From Homarus americanus (taxonomy: Eukaryota > Arthropoda > Malacostraca > Decapoda > Nephropidae): a stretch of 64,000 nt of DNA. A program made the translations under genes and the position numbers. The stretch is taken from contig NW_024724309.1 in NCBI RefSeq assembly GCF_018991925.1, forward strand, positions 139,501 to 203,500, read 5' to 3'. Positions 1 to 10,880 of the stretch are shown in pieces. The notes under the pieces are model-generated. The model searched no databases. It had not been told where the DNA came from and saw only the letters and a program-made list of their open reading frames with translations. Numbering within the stretch: position 1 is the first letter of the stretch; every line of letters begins with the position of its first letter.

Positions 1-160
1 CACACACACAGAGAGAGAGATCAGAAAGAGACGAATAGCCTAATCCTCCCCGATGGGTCCAAGTCAGCATTTTGAGTAGATATACAGTAAATGCACGTAA
101 ACGCCAGTAAAGCCTCAGTGTGTATGGGGAGACGGAGGGAACGAGTCAGCAGTTTTTTAA

Positions 161-446
161 GTGGGGAGAGAATCGGGTGAGTTTACTAGTGGGAGGAGAG
201 AATCGGTGAGTTTGCTAGTGGGAGGGAGAATCGTGAGTTTGCTAGTGGGAGAATCGGTGGTTACTAGGGAGGAGAATCGGTGAGTTTACTAGTGGGAGGG
301 AGAAGGGTGAGTTGCTAGTGGGAGGAGAGAATCAGGTGAGTTTACTAGTGGGAGGAGAGAATCGGGTGAGTTTGCTAGTGGGAGGAGAAAATCGGGTGAG
401 TTTGCTAGTGGGAGGAGAGAATCGAGTTTGCTAGTGAGAGTGGGTG
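161..446. repeat. 30-bp minisatellite
   Basis: About nine tandem copies of a 30-bp unit with the core GAGTTTGCTAGTGGGAGGAG. The copies at 331, 361 and 391 are in exact 30-bp register. The earlier ones have lost a few bases each, so the array decays towards its left end. No gene is seen in the first 450 bases. Confidence 0.93.
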
Positions 447-594
447 AGAGAAATCACTGAAGGAGATGTTTGCTGTAGTGGGTGTGAGGCGAATTTATTT
501 TGGCGGGATGGATGGAGGAAAAAATTGTTTGTTTGTTTGTTTGTTGAAGGAGAAAGACTGTTTTCCCTGGTGTTTGATGAAGTTACTTATATAC

Positions 595-735
595 ATATCT
601 TCTTCTTCTCCTTCTCCTCCTCCTCTCCTCCTCCCTCCTCTTATCCTTTTTCCTCATCCTCTTCCTTTCCTCCCACAACTTCTTCCTTCTCCCATTCACC
701 TCCTCTCCTCCTCCCCCTCTCCCCCCACCCACCCT
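595..735. repeat. polypyrimidine tract (CTCCTC-rich)
   Basis: An almost pure C/T run on the plus strand. The open frames across it (serine/proline-rich on plus, arginine-rich on minus) follow from the base composition and are not genes. Confidence 0.9.
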
Positions 736-854
736 AATCAGTCTCCTTGTGGCTGTCTTTCTCATTACTGTAGATGTCTCCGTAAGACACCCACACAACA
801 CTTCACATTAACCACCATGAGAGGCAACACAAGTGCTTCGATGCCATTACCAGC

Positions 855-995
855 GGCACTGTGAGGGAAGGGAAAGGGATGGGAAGGAAGAGGAAGGGAT
901 GGAAGGGATGTGAAGGAAGGGAAGGGGATGGGAAGGAAGGGAGAGGATGTGAAGGGAAGGGAAGGATGGGAAGGGATGGGAAGGGATAAGATGGT
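855..995. repeat. GGGAAGGAT-type purine repeat
   Basis: Imperfect 9-14 bp units of GGGAAGGGATG on the plus strand, all purine apart from the T of GGATG. No coding signal. Confidence 0.85.
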
Positions 996-1264
996 TGGTA
1001 TTAAGAGATTAAGATGCAGGAATTAATGAGGACCCCCCCTCCCTCCCCCATCCCTCCTCTCCCTCTCTCCCTATTCACTTGAGACGTAGCTGCCGCCCTG
1101 GGATTACTGTCACCACCACCACCACACGAGCTGAACAGGTGGTAGCTGGTCTCCTCTCACACTCTCACTATCACACACCAGACACTCACTCACTCACTCA
1201 CTCCTCCGGGAGATACTCACTCTCTCCCTCTTACACACTACACAACCGGCTGTTACCTATTTAC

Positions 1265-1656
1265 CACCACCTACCTGACACCATTCTACCACCACCACCA
1301 CCACCTACCTGACACCATTCAACACCTCTACCACCACCACCACCTACCTGACACCATTCAACACCTCTACCACCACCACCACCTACCTGACACCATTCAA
1401 CACCTCCCACCACCACCACCTACCTGACACCATTCAACACCTCTACCACCACCACCACCTACCTGACACCATTCAACACCTCTACCACCACCACCTGACA
1501 CCATTCAACACCTCTACCACCACCACCTACCTGACACCATTCAACACCTCTACCACCACCACCACCTACCTGACACCATTCAATACCTCTACCACCACCA
1601 ACTACCTGACACCATTCAACACCTCTACCACCACCACCACCTACCTGACACCATTT
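1265..1656. repeat. 32-39 bp minisatellite with CCA core
   Basis: About eleven copies of a unit containing ACCTGACACCATTCAACACC followed by a variable (CCA)n run. The ACCTG motif recurs at 1273, 1307, 1346, 1385, 1422, 1461, 1493 and on to 1643. Spacing changes because the internal CCA run gains or loses triplets, so this is a microsatellite nested in a minisatellite. Confidence 0.93.
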
Positions 1657-1717
1657 ACAATCAGTTTGTCGAAATTAATGTGTAATTATTAAATGAAGTG
1701 TCGTGAGTGTTAGAATT

Positions 1718-2046
1718 AAGTGTGTTGCAATGTTCGGGAAGTGTGTTGTGATGTTCGGGAAGTGTGTTGTGATGTTCGGGAAGTGTGTTGTGATGTTCGG
1801 GAAGTGTGTTGTGATGTTCGGGAAGTGTGTTGTAATGTTCGGGAAGTGAGTTGTGATGTTCGGGAAGTGTGTTGTAATGTTCGGGAAGAGGTTGTAATGT
1901 TGGGAAGTGTGTTGTAATGTTCGGGAAGTGTAAGTGATGTTCGGGAAGTGTGTTGTGATGTTCGGGAAGTGGTTGTGATGTGTGGATGTTCGGGGAAGTG
2001 TGTTGTAATGTTCGGAAGTGTGTTGTGATGTTCGGTAAGTGTGTTT
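1718..2046. repeat. 21-bp minisatellite
   Basis: About fifteen copies of a 21-bp unit with the core TGTTGTGATGTTCGGGAA. The left half is in strict 21-bp register and therefore reads as a seven-residue peptide repeat. The right half carries indels that break the frame, which argues against a protein. Confidence 0.94.
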
Positions 2047-2189
2047 GTGTGTTATAGAACAGTTGTTGATGTATTAAATTGAATGAGGTTGTGTGTTACT
2101 TGATCTGATGACATTACAGTGTTTATTTAGTTGTGTTAGTGTTGGGTGTGTTTCATGGTATGTATTTTTGTGTTCTCTTCATGCTTGCG

Positions 2190-2190
<1 letters not shown>

Positions 2191-2259
<69 letters not shown>
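2191..2259. repeat. (CT)n-(AC)n compound microsatellite
   Basis: Eight CT dinucleotides run directly into about 26 AC dinucleotides. Histidine/threonine frames through it are artefacts. Confidence 0.97.
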
Positions 2260-2263
<4 letters not shown>

Positions 2264-2339
2264 CCACTCCAGACGACCAACAACTTCACAGAAACACACA
2301 CCAAGTGGAGCCACAATGCAGATGTCACCTCACCTAATT

Positions 2340-2825
2340 AACACGTAGCACAGTCGCCCAACTGGCTTCTTGCATTTATAATTTATGTATGTCTCTCCCT
2401 TCCCTCCCTCCCCTCCCTCCCAACACCCATTCCCTATCCTCCCAATCTCACCCCCTCCTCTCATCCCCACCCCACCTCCTCCCATCCCACTCGGTACCAA
2501 CTCATAATACATATTCTCAAAAGTAAACTCTCTCTTAAATGGTGATGTATTCTAACTCGTACGAGTTTGTTTGTTTGCCCTTTCTTAACTAACTGGTTCG
2601 TAATTGGTAGGGTCTGTGGGTGATTATATTCTTTCCTCTGTATACTATAAGCTCCGTACGTGAAAAATTATCTCAATAACTGGTCTATATTCTAACCTTT
2701 GTACGTTAAATCCTCCCCACCCCCTGCCCCCAAGATCTAACAGTCAACGTGAGAACTGTCTAACTGGTGACATCAAAGACTGTAAATATACTGTTACTAG
2801 GTTCCAACTTTACCTTCTACGATTG
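2340..2825. other. mostly unique AT-rich DNA, no gene seen
   Basis: Apart from a C/T-rich patch at about 2395-2490, this stretch shows ordinary sequence with no recognisable exon, RNA gene or mobile element. Confidence 0.6.
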
Positions 2826-3210
2826 TCAGGTAAAATTTTAATGAAAAATCTTACATTTACGAGAAAAATTAAAAGATACTTTAACTTACTATTTTCTGTG
2901 GGTCCCTGGAACTGGATTCCCTGTAAAAGAAAAAAAGACAATATTAATATCATCAATCTTATGCACAACTTTAAGGTAAATTCAGATAAAACTCTTAAAA
3001 TTACGACAAAATATAATTTACCTTACGACTTTCTTTGGGTCTGTGGTACTGGATCTCTAATAAGAAACTTTAGCTATTAATTTTTTAAGGTAAAACCTAC
3101 TAAAAAATCTTATACTTACGACAAAAAACGATAATTTACCCTACGATTTTCTGTAGGTTCTGACGTAGGTACTAGATCCCTCCTAAGAAAGTATAAAGTA
3201 TTAACGCCTC
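2826..3210. repeat. decayed tandem repeat of about 120-140 bp, three copies
   Basis: Three diverged units line up in order: a GGTAAA start, an AAATCTTA segment, a TTACGACAAAA-like segment, a CTACGATTTTCTG-like segment, a GGGTCTGTGG-like segment, then TACTGGATC and TAAGAAA. The TGGAT/AGATC landmarks lie near 2912, 3050 and 3172, giving spacings of roughly 138 and 121 bases. Divergence is high, so this is an old array. The 85-residue open frame over it has no recognised domain and looks incidental. Confidence 0.7.
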
Positions 3211-3314
3211 CTGTAAGTCTCTTGGGCCGAGTTAATTCACTAAGTTCCCATCCGGGGCTTTGTGTGGTGAGAATTAGCAGCGAGGAAATTAAAATCATAT
3301 TCATAGGGCGAGAT

Positions 3315-3620
3315 TCATGTGTGTTGGGGAGGAGGCAGGGGTGTTGAGGGGAGTGTTGGGGTGTTGGGGTTGGGGTGGGGTGTTAAGGTGGAGGTTGGGG
3401 GTTGGGGTGGGAGGTTGGGGTTGGGGAGGTTAGTTGGGGTGAGGTTGGTTGGGGTGGAGTGTTGGGGGTTGGGGTGGAGGTTGGGGGTTGGGGTAATGTT
3501 GGGGTTGGGGAGGAAAGTTGATGGGTGTTGTGTTGAGAGGGGTAGTGTTAGGTAGTGTTGGGGTATAGTGTTGAGATTAGGTTGGGGATGAGTGTTGGAG
3601 CTTAGTGTTGGGGATAAATA
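3315..3620. repeat. GGGGTTG G-rich array
   Basis: Plus strand is dominated by GGGGTTGGGGTG-type units with many runs of four G in close succession, which is strong G-quadruplex potential. Opposed open frames on both strands (Gly/Val-rich and Pro/Thr-rich) are shadows of this composition. Confidence 0.92.
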
Positions 3621-3924
3621 TTGCAAGTCATTATAATCTTATAAAATTACCACAATCAAAACAAACAAAACAAAGAAACCAACAAACAATAATAAACAGT
3701 CAAAACAAACGAAAAAATCACAAGTTTACAAGTGACACATAATGCAAACTTCTACTAAAAAGGGAAATGAGATGTATGTGCCATGTGTCAGAGGCAGATA
3801 TAACTACGGCGCTAAGCTAAACCCTCACTACACGTCATGGAGGGAGGGGGTAGAAATGGCTGTGTCGTGCCGAGGAAGACGAGCCATCATGGCGTTAAAA
3901 TGTTGTGTGTGAAATATTATGTAG

Positions 3925-4095
3925 GAGGGGAGACGAAGTGGTGACAGGAGGGGTAATGTAGCGGGGTGTTAGAGAGGTGATGTGTGAGGGTAGGGGGAGA
4001 AGGGGAGGGTGGGGTGTGTGTTTGAGGAGAGAAAGGGTGAGGGGGGTGAGGGGTGAGGTGGAGTGTGTGTGTTAGGCAGTGAGGAGGTAGTGTGT
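3925..4095. repeat. GGGGTGAG-type G-rich tract
   Basis: Irregular GGGGTGAGGTG-type units on the plus strand, without a fixed period. Confidence 0.8.
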
Positions 4096-4112
4096 GGGGA
4101 GTGTGGTATCCT

Positions 4113-4182
4113 CCACACACACACACACACAAAAAAAAGCCTCTTTATGCCACAGTTACAAAAACTCTTTCGTACACACACA

Positions 4183-4219
<37 letters not shown>
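4113..4219. repeat. paired (AC)n tracts
   Basis: An AC tract at about 4114-4130 and a second at 4174-4219 interrupted by one CC, separated by about 43 bases of unique sequence. Confidence 0.95.
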
Positions 4220-4221
<2 letters not shown>

Positions 4222-4364
4222 ACCATAATTACGTTGGCCTTACACCTTCCTAAGCTTTGACCCACTTGTAAACAGAGACATCACAGCTCGTATTTACATC
4301 CTAATTAACGCATTTAACAGGCGAGACGCACATGCATCACCCGAAAAACGTGATATGTTTCTAG

Positions 4365-4862
4365 TAGGGGTTTGGGAGCTGGGGTCAGGGCTGGGGTCGG
4401 GAGCTGGGGTTTGGTAGGTGGCGTCGGTAGCTGGGGTTTGATAGGTGGCGTCGGTAGCTGGGGTTTGATAAATTAGGGTCAGTTGGTGGGGTCAGTAGGT
4501 GGGGTCAGTAGGTGGGGGTTTTTGGTAGGTGAGGTTTTGTTAGGTGGGGTTTGGTAGGTGGGGGTCGGTAGAGTGGGGTCGGTAGGTGAGGGTTTTGGTA
4601 GGTGGGGTTTGGTAGGTGGGGTCGTGGGTGGGGTTTTGGTAGAGTGGGGAGGGTCCAGTGGGTGGGGTCGGTAGGTGGGGTTTGGTAGGTGGGGTCGGTA
4701 GGTGGGGTTGGTAGGTGGGGTCGGTAGGTGGGGTTTGGTAGGTGGGGTTTGGTAGGTGGGGTTTGGTAGGTGGGTCGGTAGGTGGGGTTTTAGTAGGTGG
4801 GGTTTGGTAGGTGGGGTCGGTAGGTGGGGTTTAGTAGGTGGGGTCGGTAGGTGGGGTCGGGA
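4365..4862. repeat. 13-15 bp G-rich minisatellite (GGTAGGTGGGGTTT)
   Basis: More than thirty imperfect units alternating GGTAGGTGGGGTTT and GGTAGGTGGGGTCG. Most units carry a GGGG run, so the array has dense quadruplex potential on the plus strand. Confidence 0.93.
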
Positions 4863-4959
4863 GCCCGGGTATGGAGGTAAGCCGACCCTGCACGCAGATC
4901 AACTAACACGAGGCGCATTCCGAGAGAGACTATTTAGGAGTTGTGAATGGTGGCTAGTT

Positions 4960-5150
4960 ACAACCCTGTCTTCTGTTACATACGGTGGCGGGGGCTTTCT
5001 GTTGTCCTTTAGCGATGACTTACTGTTTGGACCCCTTTGTCTACTGTTATACGGTCCCTCTGTTGTTTCTAGCGATAACATACTGTTGCAGGAGCCCCTT
5101 GTGTTGTCTCTAGCGATAACTTACTGTTGCGAGGCTCCTCTGTTAGTGTG
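4960..5150. repeat. degenerate repeat of about 50 bp (TAGCGATAACTTACTGTT)
   Basis: Three recognisable copies of TAGCGATnACnTACTGTT are followed by diverged CCCCTnTGTTGT segments. The 133-residue open frame at 4756-5157 spans this and the preceding G-rich array and has no recognised domain. Confidence 0.7.
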
Positions 5151-5159
5151 GGTGTGACT

Positions 5160-5680
5160 CTTACTTCCAAAACTTACCGCCAGGTGGCTCTAGTGCTATA
5201 ATCGTGGCCACAACAACGGGCATCCGGGGGACAATTTTCGATAATTTAGGTAAATAAATTTTCCAAGCGTATTTCTAATTATAGGTTAATAATAATCATT
5301 AAGCTGTAAATCCTAAAAGAAAAACAATCCATATATACACTTTATTCTCCTATCCTATCTATCGTTCTTTTGTCTTCCTTTTTCTTTACGATAAACAAAC
5401 AAGAGAAACAATAATAAACTTTCCTGCTAAGAGCTTCAGTATGTGCCAGTATCAGCTGACTCAGGCGACAATGTAAACACAAAGCAACCATGAATTTCAC
5501 CTCATAGTGGTTAAAAACATGACAGGACACACAGAATACAGTACTTGTGTGAGTCAGTACAGTACATTGGTCGGTGAGTCTGACTGTAGTACCAACCTGT
5601 ACCCGTAATGGTCTAGTGACAGTATTTCTCGAGGAGTTAAAAACTTTTCTTTGTGGTTGTTATTCCCACATCCAGTACTA
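5160..5680. other. unique AT-rich spacer, no gene seen
   Basis: Ordinary sequence between two arrays. No open frame, RNA or element that I can support. Confidence 0.55.
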
Positions 5681-5682
5681 AT

Positions 5683-5892
5683 GCCCCGTGGCTGGCATAA
5701 CTCAGTATACCTTCACTACTCGCTGCCCCGTGGCTGGCATAACTCAGTATACCTTCACTACTCGCTACCCCGTGGCTGGCATAACTCAGTATACCTTCAC
5801 TACTCGCTGCCCCGTGGCTGGCATAACTCAGTATACCTTCACTACTCGCTGCCCCGTGGCTGGCATAACTCAGTATACCTTCACTACTCGCT
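5683..5892. repeat. near-perfect 42-bp minisatellite, five copies
   Basis: Five complete 42-bp units beginning CCCCGTGGCTGGCATAAC span exactly 210 bases. I see one substitution (G to A at the start of the third unit). Because 42 is a multiple of three, the array reads as a 14-residue repeat in two plus frames, but nothing outside it supports a protein. Such identity implies very recent expansion. Confidence 0.96.
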
Positions 5893-6040
5893 TAGGGTGG
5901 TGGCTCGGTCTGTGAAGTGTGTACATATATAGCTGTTGTAGTTTATATATATCGAGATGTTACATATATGAGTTACGTACACATATACTATATGTGTTGT
6001 AGTGTACATATCTCGAGGTGTTTTATCAAAGATTCGTCCC

Positions 6041-6245
6041 TCTCCCTCACAACTGGAGTTACCTCGTCTCCCTCCCTCATAACTAGAGATATCTCGTCTC
6101 TCTCCATCACAACTGGAGTTACCTCGTCTCCCTCCCCTCATAACCTAGGGAATATCTCGTCCCTCTCCCTCACAACTGGAGTTACCTCGTCTCCCTCCCT
6201 CATAACTAGAGATATCTCGTCTCTCTTTCTCTCACAACTTAAGTC
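6041..6245. repeat. 60-bp minisatellite built from two 30-bp halves
   Basis: Copies of CACAACTGGAGTTACCTCGT alternate with CATAACTAGAGATATCTCGT, each followed by a CTCCCTCCCT-type spacer. The two halves are diverged versions of one 30-bp unit, so this is a two-level repeat. Confidence 0.88.
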
Positions 6246-6454
6246 GAAATATCTCACCGTCTAACGCCCCCAACACAACTGGTATGGTCCAATCTTACTC
6301 ACACAGGCCTCTAAGAGTGCCCTTGTCTCAGCCGGAAAACCCATTAAGACACGTGCATTTCCTGGACATACTCCTATACTGTATAAGGAAGACTTCAACA
6401 CACCACACTACAGTGGCGCCACTAAACATCCACACTGTGCAACTAACTCACTAC

Positions 6455-6770
6455 GGTCAGACTCTACAGTTTAAAAGTCCCAGTTTATAAGTCCTCCTTA
6501 AAAATCCCAGTTTAAAAGTCCTTCTTAAAAGTCCCAGTTTAAAAGTCCTTAAAAGTCCCAGTTTAAAAGTCCCAGTTTAAAAGTCCTTAAAAGTCCCAAG
6601 CAAGTTTCCTTTAAAAGTCTTGGTTTAAAAGTCCCAAGCTTAATATTCCTACTTTAAAAGTCTTGGTTTATAAGTCTCATATTAAAAGTTCACATTCAAA
6701 AGTCCAAATTACAAGCCCAGATAAAAAGTCCAAATTTAAACGTAAGAATTTTAAAGTCTAAGTTTGTATA
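6455..6770. repeat. 14-bp minisatellite (CAGTTTAAAAGTCC)
   Basis: Units are regular near 6480-6600 and drift towards TTAAAAGTC variants on the right. Confidence 0.88.
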
Positions 6771-6945
6771 CAAGTCCGTGTTTCCCCCAACTTTCTCCTG
6801 ACTGTTGTAGACGCTGCTCTCTCTCACGACCACCCAGAGGCATGCTTTCAGTCTCGCCTGTCTGTTGCCCTAATGCATCACCCGTAAATAAAATATGAGG
6901 CTGGTGTATACATGTGACTTCGGTGGTGCACATGTGACTGGGGGC

Positions 6946-6948
<3 letters not shown>

Positions 6949-6979
<31 letters not shown>

Positions 6980-7030
6980 GGCTTATAGACAAATCTCAAT
7001 TTTGGTTGGGTTAGGTTAGGTTAGGTTCTT
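6949..7030. repeat. (AC)n followed by a short TTAGG block
   Basis: An AC tract at about 6950-6976, then unique sequence, then TTGGGTTAGGTTAGG at about 7006-7027. The latter is the arthropod telomere pentamer in four units. Confidence 0.9.
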
Positions 7031-7440
7031 CAAATGAGCTCATAAATTAGTGAGGATGAAGAGAATTAGTTCTTGATTAATTAACAATAAATAATTAATG
7101 TTTGTCTTCAGGTGCATAGTATAAATATATATAATGCCAAAAAAGACAAATCCTTCATCATTGTTTGAATCTTACCTCACCTTTGTCAACTTCATTCCTG
7201 CCTTTTCTGACCTGACTGAAAAAAGATTCTTTACACGTGAGGGATATTAACATCAACCAATACTTCATCATCCTCAATATTCCCGTTAATTTTGCTACTG
7301 ATAATTATTCAGCTTAAAATAAATTATTATCCATTTGCTTTTTGCTTTTAGGGTTAGGTAAATATTAATGTATTCGTGACGCAGGTAAATTGTTGGCGTG
7401 TTTGGTACATCATCCCCGAGTAACAAGATTAGCTGCAGAC
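7030..7440. other. unique AT-rich DNA, no gene seen
   Basis: Low GC, no long frame and no repeat I can define. Confidence 0.55.
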
Positions 7441-7559
7441 TTTGTATCCTAACTCCAGCCTCTCGCTAAAACGCCCACCCCCATTCTCTTTAAACTTCTA
7501 TCCACTTCCCTTTCCAAAAAAAAGTGGGAGTCTGCCAGCTGGACAAATATATCCCTCTT

Positions 7560-7732
7560 CCCTCTCTCTTCCTCCCCCCACTCCCTTCCCCCCCTTCTCT
7601 CCCTCTCTCTCTCTCTCTCTCTCCACATACACACTCATCACCCCTGTCCCCCACTGCTTTTCTTACTCACTCACTCTCTCTTTTTCTCCTCTTTTTCTTG
7701 TTTCTTTTTTCATTTTTTATCTCTGTGCACCT

Positions 7733-7805
<73 letters not shown>
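7560..7805. repeat. polypyrimidine tract ending in (CT)n
   Basis: Loose C/T-rich sequence with a pure (TC)n tract of about 34 units at 7737-7805. Serine/leucine frames across it are artefacts. Confidence 0.96.
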
Positions 7806-7808
<3 letters not shown>

Positions 7809-8008
7809 TCCCCTCCTTTGGTTTATATCTTTGCTCTTCATTTTTATCGTCCTCCTCGTTCCGGCTCCCTCATCCCTCCCCTTCATCCACTCTGATTTAA
7901 TTTACATTTACTTTCTCTTATTTATTTTTCCTTCCTTTCTTCTTCTTCTTCTTCTTCTCTTTTGCTTCCTTTTAACCCTAGTGGTGATCGATCGTTGGAG
8001 CTTATGCG

Positions 8009-8248
8009 TTAGGTTAGGTTAGGTTAGGTTAGGGTAGGGTAGGTTAGGTTAGGTTAGGTAAGGTAAGGTAAGGTTAGGTTAGGGTAGGGTAGGGTAGGGT
8101 AGGTTAGGTAGGTAGGTTAAAGTAGAAGAAGAAGAGTAAGAAGCAAAGAAGTTAGGTAGGGTAGGTTAGGTTAGGTTGGGTTAGTAGGTTGGTAGGTTAG
8201 GTAGGTGTTTGTGTTGAGGTAGGTTAGGTAGTTAGAGTAGTTTAGGTT
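8009..8248 (+). repeat. interstitial TTAGG array, degenerate
   Basis: About 35 pentamers of TTAGG with TAGGG, TAAGG and TTGGG variants on the plus strand. A 33-base interruption rich in GAAGAAG occurs at about 8117-8150. TTAGG is the canonical telomere unit of most arthropods. The degeneracy and internal position make this an interstitial block and not a chromosome end. Confidence 0.93.
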
Positions 8249-8374
8249 ATCATACGGACAAGACCAAAACCTGCCCCAGACACTAATGGAACAACAGTCA
8301 CTACTCTCGAGAATAAATGCACTACTAATTAACCAACCTATGAGGGAATGAGGCAGCAGTGCAGCTAGATGTCA

Positions 8375-8480
8375 GAACTTTGTATGTGGAGGAGTGGAGA
8401 AATGTGGAGGGGTGAAGTGAGGGTGGAGAAATGGAGGGTGGAGAAGTGTGGAGGGGTGGAGAAGTGTGGAGGGGTGGAGA
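8375..8480. repeat. 16-17 bp GTGGAGGGGTGGAGAA repeat
   Basis: Four to five imperfect G/A-rich units. The minus-strand proline/serine frame is a composition artefact. Confidence 0.8.
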
Positions 8481-8825
8481 AAGGATATGTGGTCGTCTTT
8501 TTCTTGTGTGTGGAAGAGAGAAAAGTGTAGAGGAATGATCGAGGGAGCTGTGTGGAGTGAAGGAGGGAGAGATGTGGAGTGGAAGATGAAGAGATGTCGT
8601 TGACTTTATCGTATGTAATGGTGGAAGAGACAAATGTGGAGGAGTATCAGGAGTAGGAGGAGGAGTAGAAAGAGGGAGAGGCATGAACGAAAGAGGAGTA
8701 AGAGTATGAATCTTACCCTGGACGTGGATTATGTAACAGGACGCGACGTGTTACAGCTACATGGGCGGATACATAGCGTCCTGTAGTCTCCCTATTTCTT
8801 AACCGTGACGAACTGAGCCAACATC

Positions 8826-8902
8826 ACCTCACCACCACCACCAGTCCACCACCACCACCACCACCATCATCACCACCACCATCACCACCACCACCACCAG
8901 TC
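8826..8902. repeat. (CAC/CAT)n trinucleotide tract
   Basis: CACCAC with CATCAC variants, interrupted twice by CAGTCCAC. Confidence 0.92.
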
Positions 8903-8939
8903 CACCACCTTAGCAAACAAATGAGGAGATCAGGGAATT

Positions 8940-9150
8940 ATTTACCTCCTGACCAACTCCTGACACACCCTAACCCTTTTAACGCCTCCTGTCTCACTGA
9001 CACCTTCTGGAACTGCCTGACGACACCTGACCAACCTTATACACCTGACACTTTTTAACGCCTCCTGTCTCACTCCTGACACCCTCTGGACCACTCATGA
9101 CACCTGACCAACTCCTTATACACCCTGACACTTTTAACACCTCCTGATTT
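8940..9150. repeat. degenerate repeat (CACTTTTAACGCCTCCTG)
   Basis: Three or four diverged copies of a unit of about 60 bp containing ACACCTGACCAACnCCTTA and CTTTTAACnCCTCCTG. Confidence 0.7.
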
Positions 9151-9235
9151 ACTCCTGAACGTTATGTCATCCCCCACCCCGACACAGAAACGCACACAGG
9201 ATAGCGGGAGGAGGAGCACACCATGGCCTACACTC

Positions 9236-9690
9236 CTGGCAGAAGGCGCTAGTGGTTCAGGAGGCACTGGTGGAGGAGGTGCCAGGGGTTCAGGTAGTGG
9301 CACTGGTGGAGGTACTAGTGGTTCAGGTAGTGGCACTGGAGGTACTGTGGTTCAGGTAGTGGTACTGGTGGAGGTACTAGTGGTTCAGGTAGTGGCACTG
9401 GTGGAGGTGCTGTGGTTCAGGTAGTGGTACTGGTGGAGTCTAGTGGTTCGTAGGTATGTGGAGGTACTAGTGGTTCAGGTGTTAGTGGTTCAGGGTGTGG
9501 CACTGGTGGAGGAGGTGCTAGGGTTCAGGTAGTGGTACTGGTGGAGGTACTAGTGGTTCAGGTAGTGGCACTGGTGGAGGTCTAGTGGTTCAGGTAGTGG
9601 CACTGATGGAGTTACTAGTGGTTCAGGTAGTGGCACTGGTGGAGGTACTAGTGGTTCAGGTAGTGGCACTGGTGGAGGGGGTGCCAGCGT
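9236..9690. repeat. 33-bp minisatellite (GGTACTAGTGGTTCAGGT)
   Basis: About fourteen units with the core GGTGGAGGTACTAGTGG and TTCAGGTAGTGGCACT. Period 33 is a multiple of three, so intact stretches read as Gly/Ser/Thr repeats on plus and Pro/Glu/Leu repeats on minus. Indels of non-triplet size (for example near 9340, 9440 and 9580) shift the frame repeatedly, so I do not call a protein. Confidence 0.93.
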
Positions 9691-9819
9691 CGTGGGTGTG
9701 ATAGATGGTAGGTTACAAGGCAGACAACACTCAGCCGTCAAGGAAGGAGAGGCGAAGTTAAATGACTCACGGAGACCACTGAACCATGTTGTACTGACCA
9801 CCAGAAAATAAACTTTTCG

Positions 9820-10100
9820 GGGAGGGAAGTGAAAGAGGGGAGGTAAGGGGAGAAGGGCGGGGGGAGAGAGGTGGCTGGGGAGAGAGAGGTGGCGGGGGAG
9901 AGAGGAGGAAGAGGTGAGGGTGGGGAGGAGGAAGATGTGAGGGGTGGGGAGGAGGAAGAGGTGAGGGTGGGAGGAGGAGAAGAGGTGAGGGTGGAGGAGT
10001 GAGGGTAGGAGGAGGAAGAGGTGAGGGTAGGGGAGGGGAAGGAGAGGGTGGGGAGGAGGGGAGGAGGGTGGTAAGGAAGGGAAGGAGGAAAAGGAGGGAA

Positions 10101-10166
<66 letters not shown>

Positions 10167-10600
10167 GAATGAGGAAATCTAAAATATGTAAAACAGAAGA
10201 CAATAGCTTTCTGGGAATGCCACCACCAACCCCTTCTTTTCCTCTCCTTCCTTCTTTCCCCTCCATCCATCCCCTTCTATTCCTCTTTTCCCTTCATCCC
10301 TCCCTTCTTCTTCTTCCGTTCTTTCCTTTATCTTTTTCCCTTCCCTGTTCTTTTCTCTCCTTCCTTCCTTCCTTCCTTCCTACCCCTGTACGCTTCTTCT
10401 CCCTCACCTTTCCCTCTTTACATTACTCCTATCCCTTCTTCTCTTCCATCTCCTTTTTTTCCCCTTCTCTCCCCATCCGCCCCCTCTAGTTCCGCTACAC
10501 TATCTCTCCCTACCAACCTAACACCCCCACCTTCCCCTTCCTCCTCCTCCTTCTCCCCTCCCTCCTCCTCTTCCTCCTCCTCCTCCTCCTCACAACTGCG
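9820..10600. repeat. polypurine tract, (AC)n, polypyrimidine tract
   Basis: Plus strand is almost pure purine at about 9820-10102, with a repeat of GAGGAGGAAGAGGTGAGGGTG type. A (AC)n tract of 30 units follows at 10103-10163. After 40 bases of ordinary sequence the plus strand becomes almost pure pyrimidine at about 10225-10600. Long open frames on both strands here are artefacts. Confidence 0.95.
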
Positions 10601-10654
10601 GCACGGAATATTTCAGGTAAATGATACCTCCTCCACTCAGGTACCACCCCCTGT

Positions 10655-10880
10655 GAAGTATGTTGTGGGTATGTTGAGGTGAGGGCTGTGCTAGGGTGTG
10701 TGGGGGTGCTAGGTGTGTGTGGGGGTGTGCTAGGGTGTGTGGGGTGTTGAAGTGTGTGAGTGTGTGCTAGGGTATGGTAAGTTGTTGGTAGGGATGTGCT
10801 AGGGGTATGTTGAAGTGTGTGTGTGGGTGTGTGTTAGGGTATGTTGGGGATGTGTGGGAATGTGCTGTGGTATGCTAACG
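10655..10880. repeat. GTGTGCTAGGGTGTGTGG degenerate repeat
   Basis: Irregular 18-25 bp units with a TGCTAGGGT core on a GT-rich background. Confidence 0.83.

Noticed and set aside
5651..5932. 14-residue peptide repeat RGWHNSVYLHYSLP in two frames
   Set aside because: Produced by the 42-bp minisatellite; two phases are equally open and no gene context exists.
8009..8248. True chromosome end
   Set aside because: Array is short and degenerate and unique sequence continues on both sides; interstitial block.
9550..10270. Long minus-strand frames with V-C-V-C and S-P-L runs
   Set aside because: Read through polypurine and (AC)n tracts; two or three phases are open at once.
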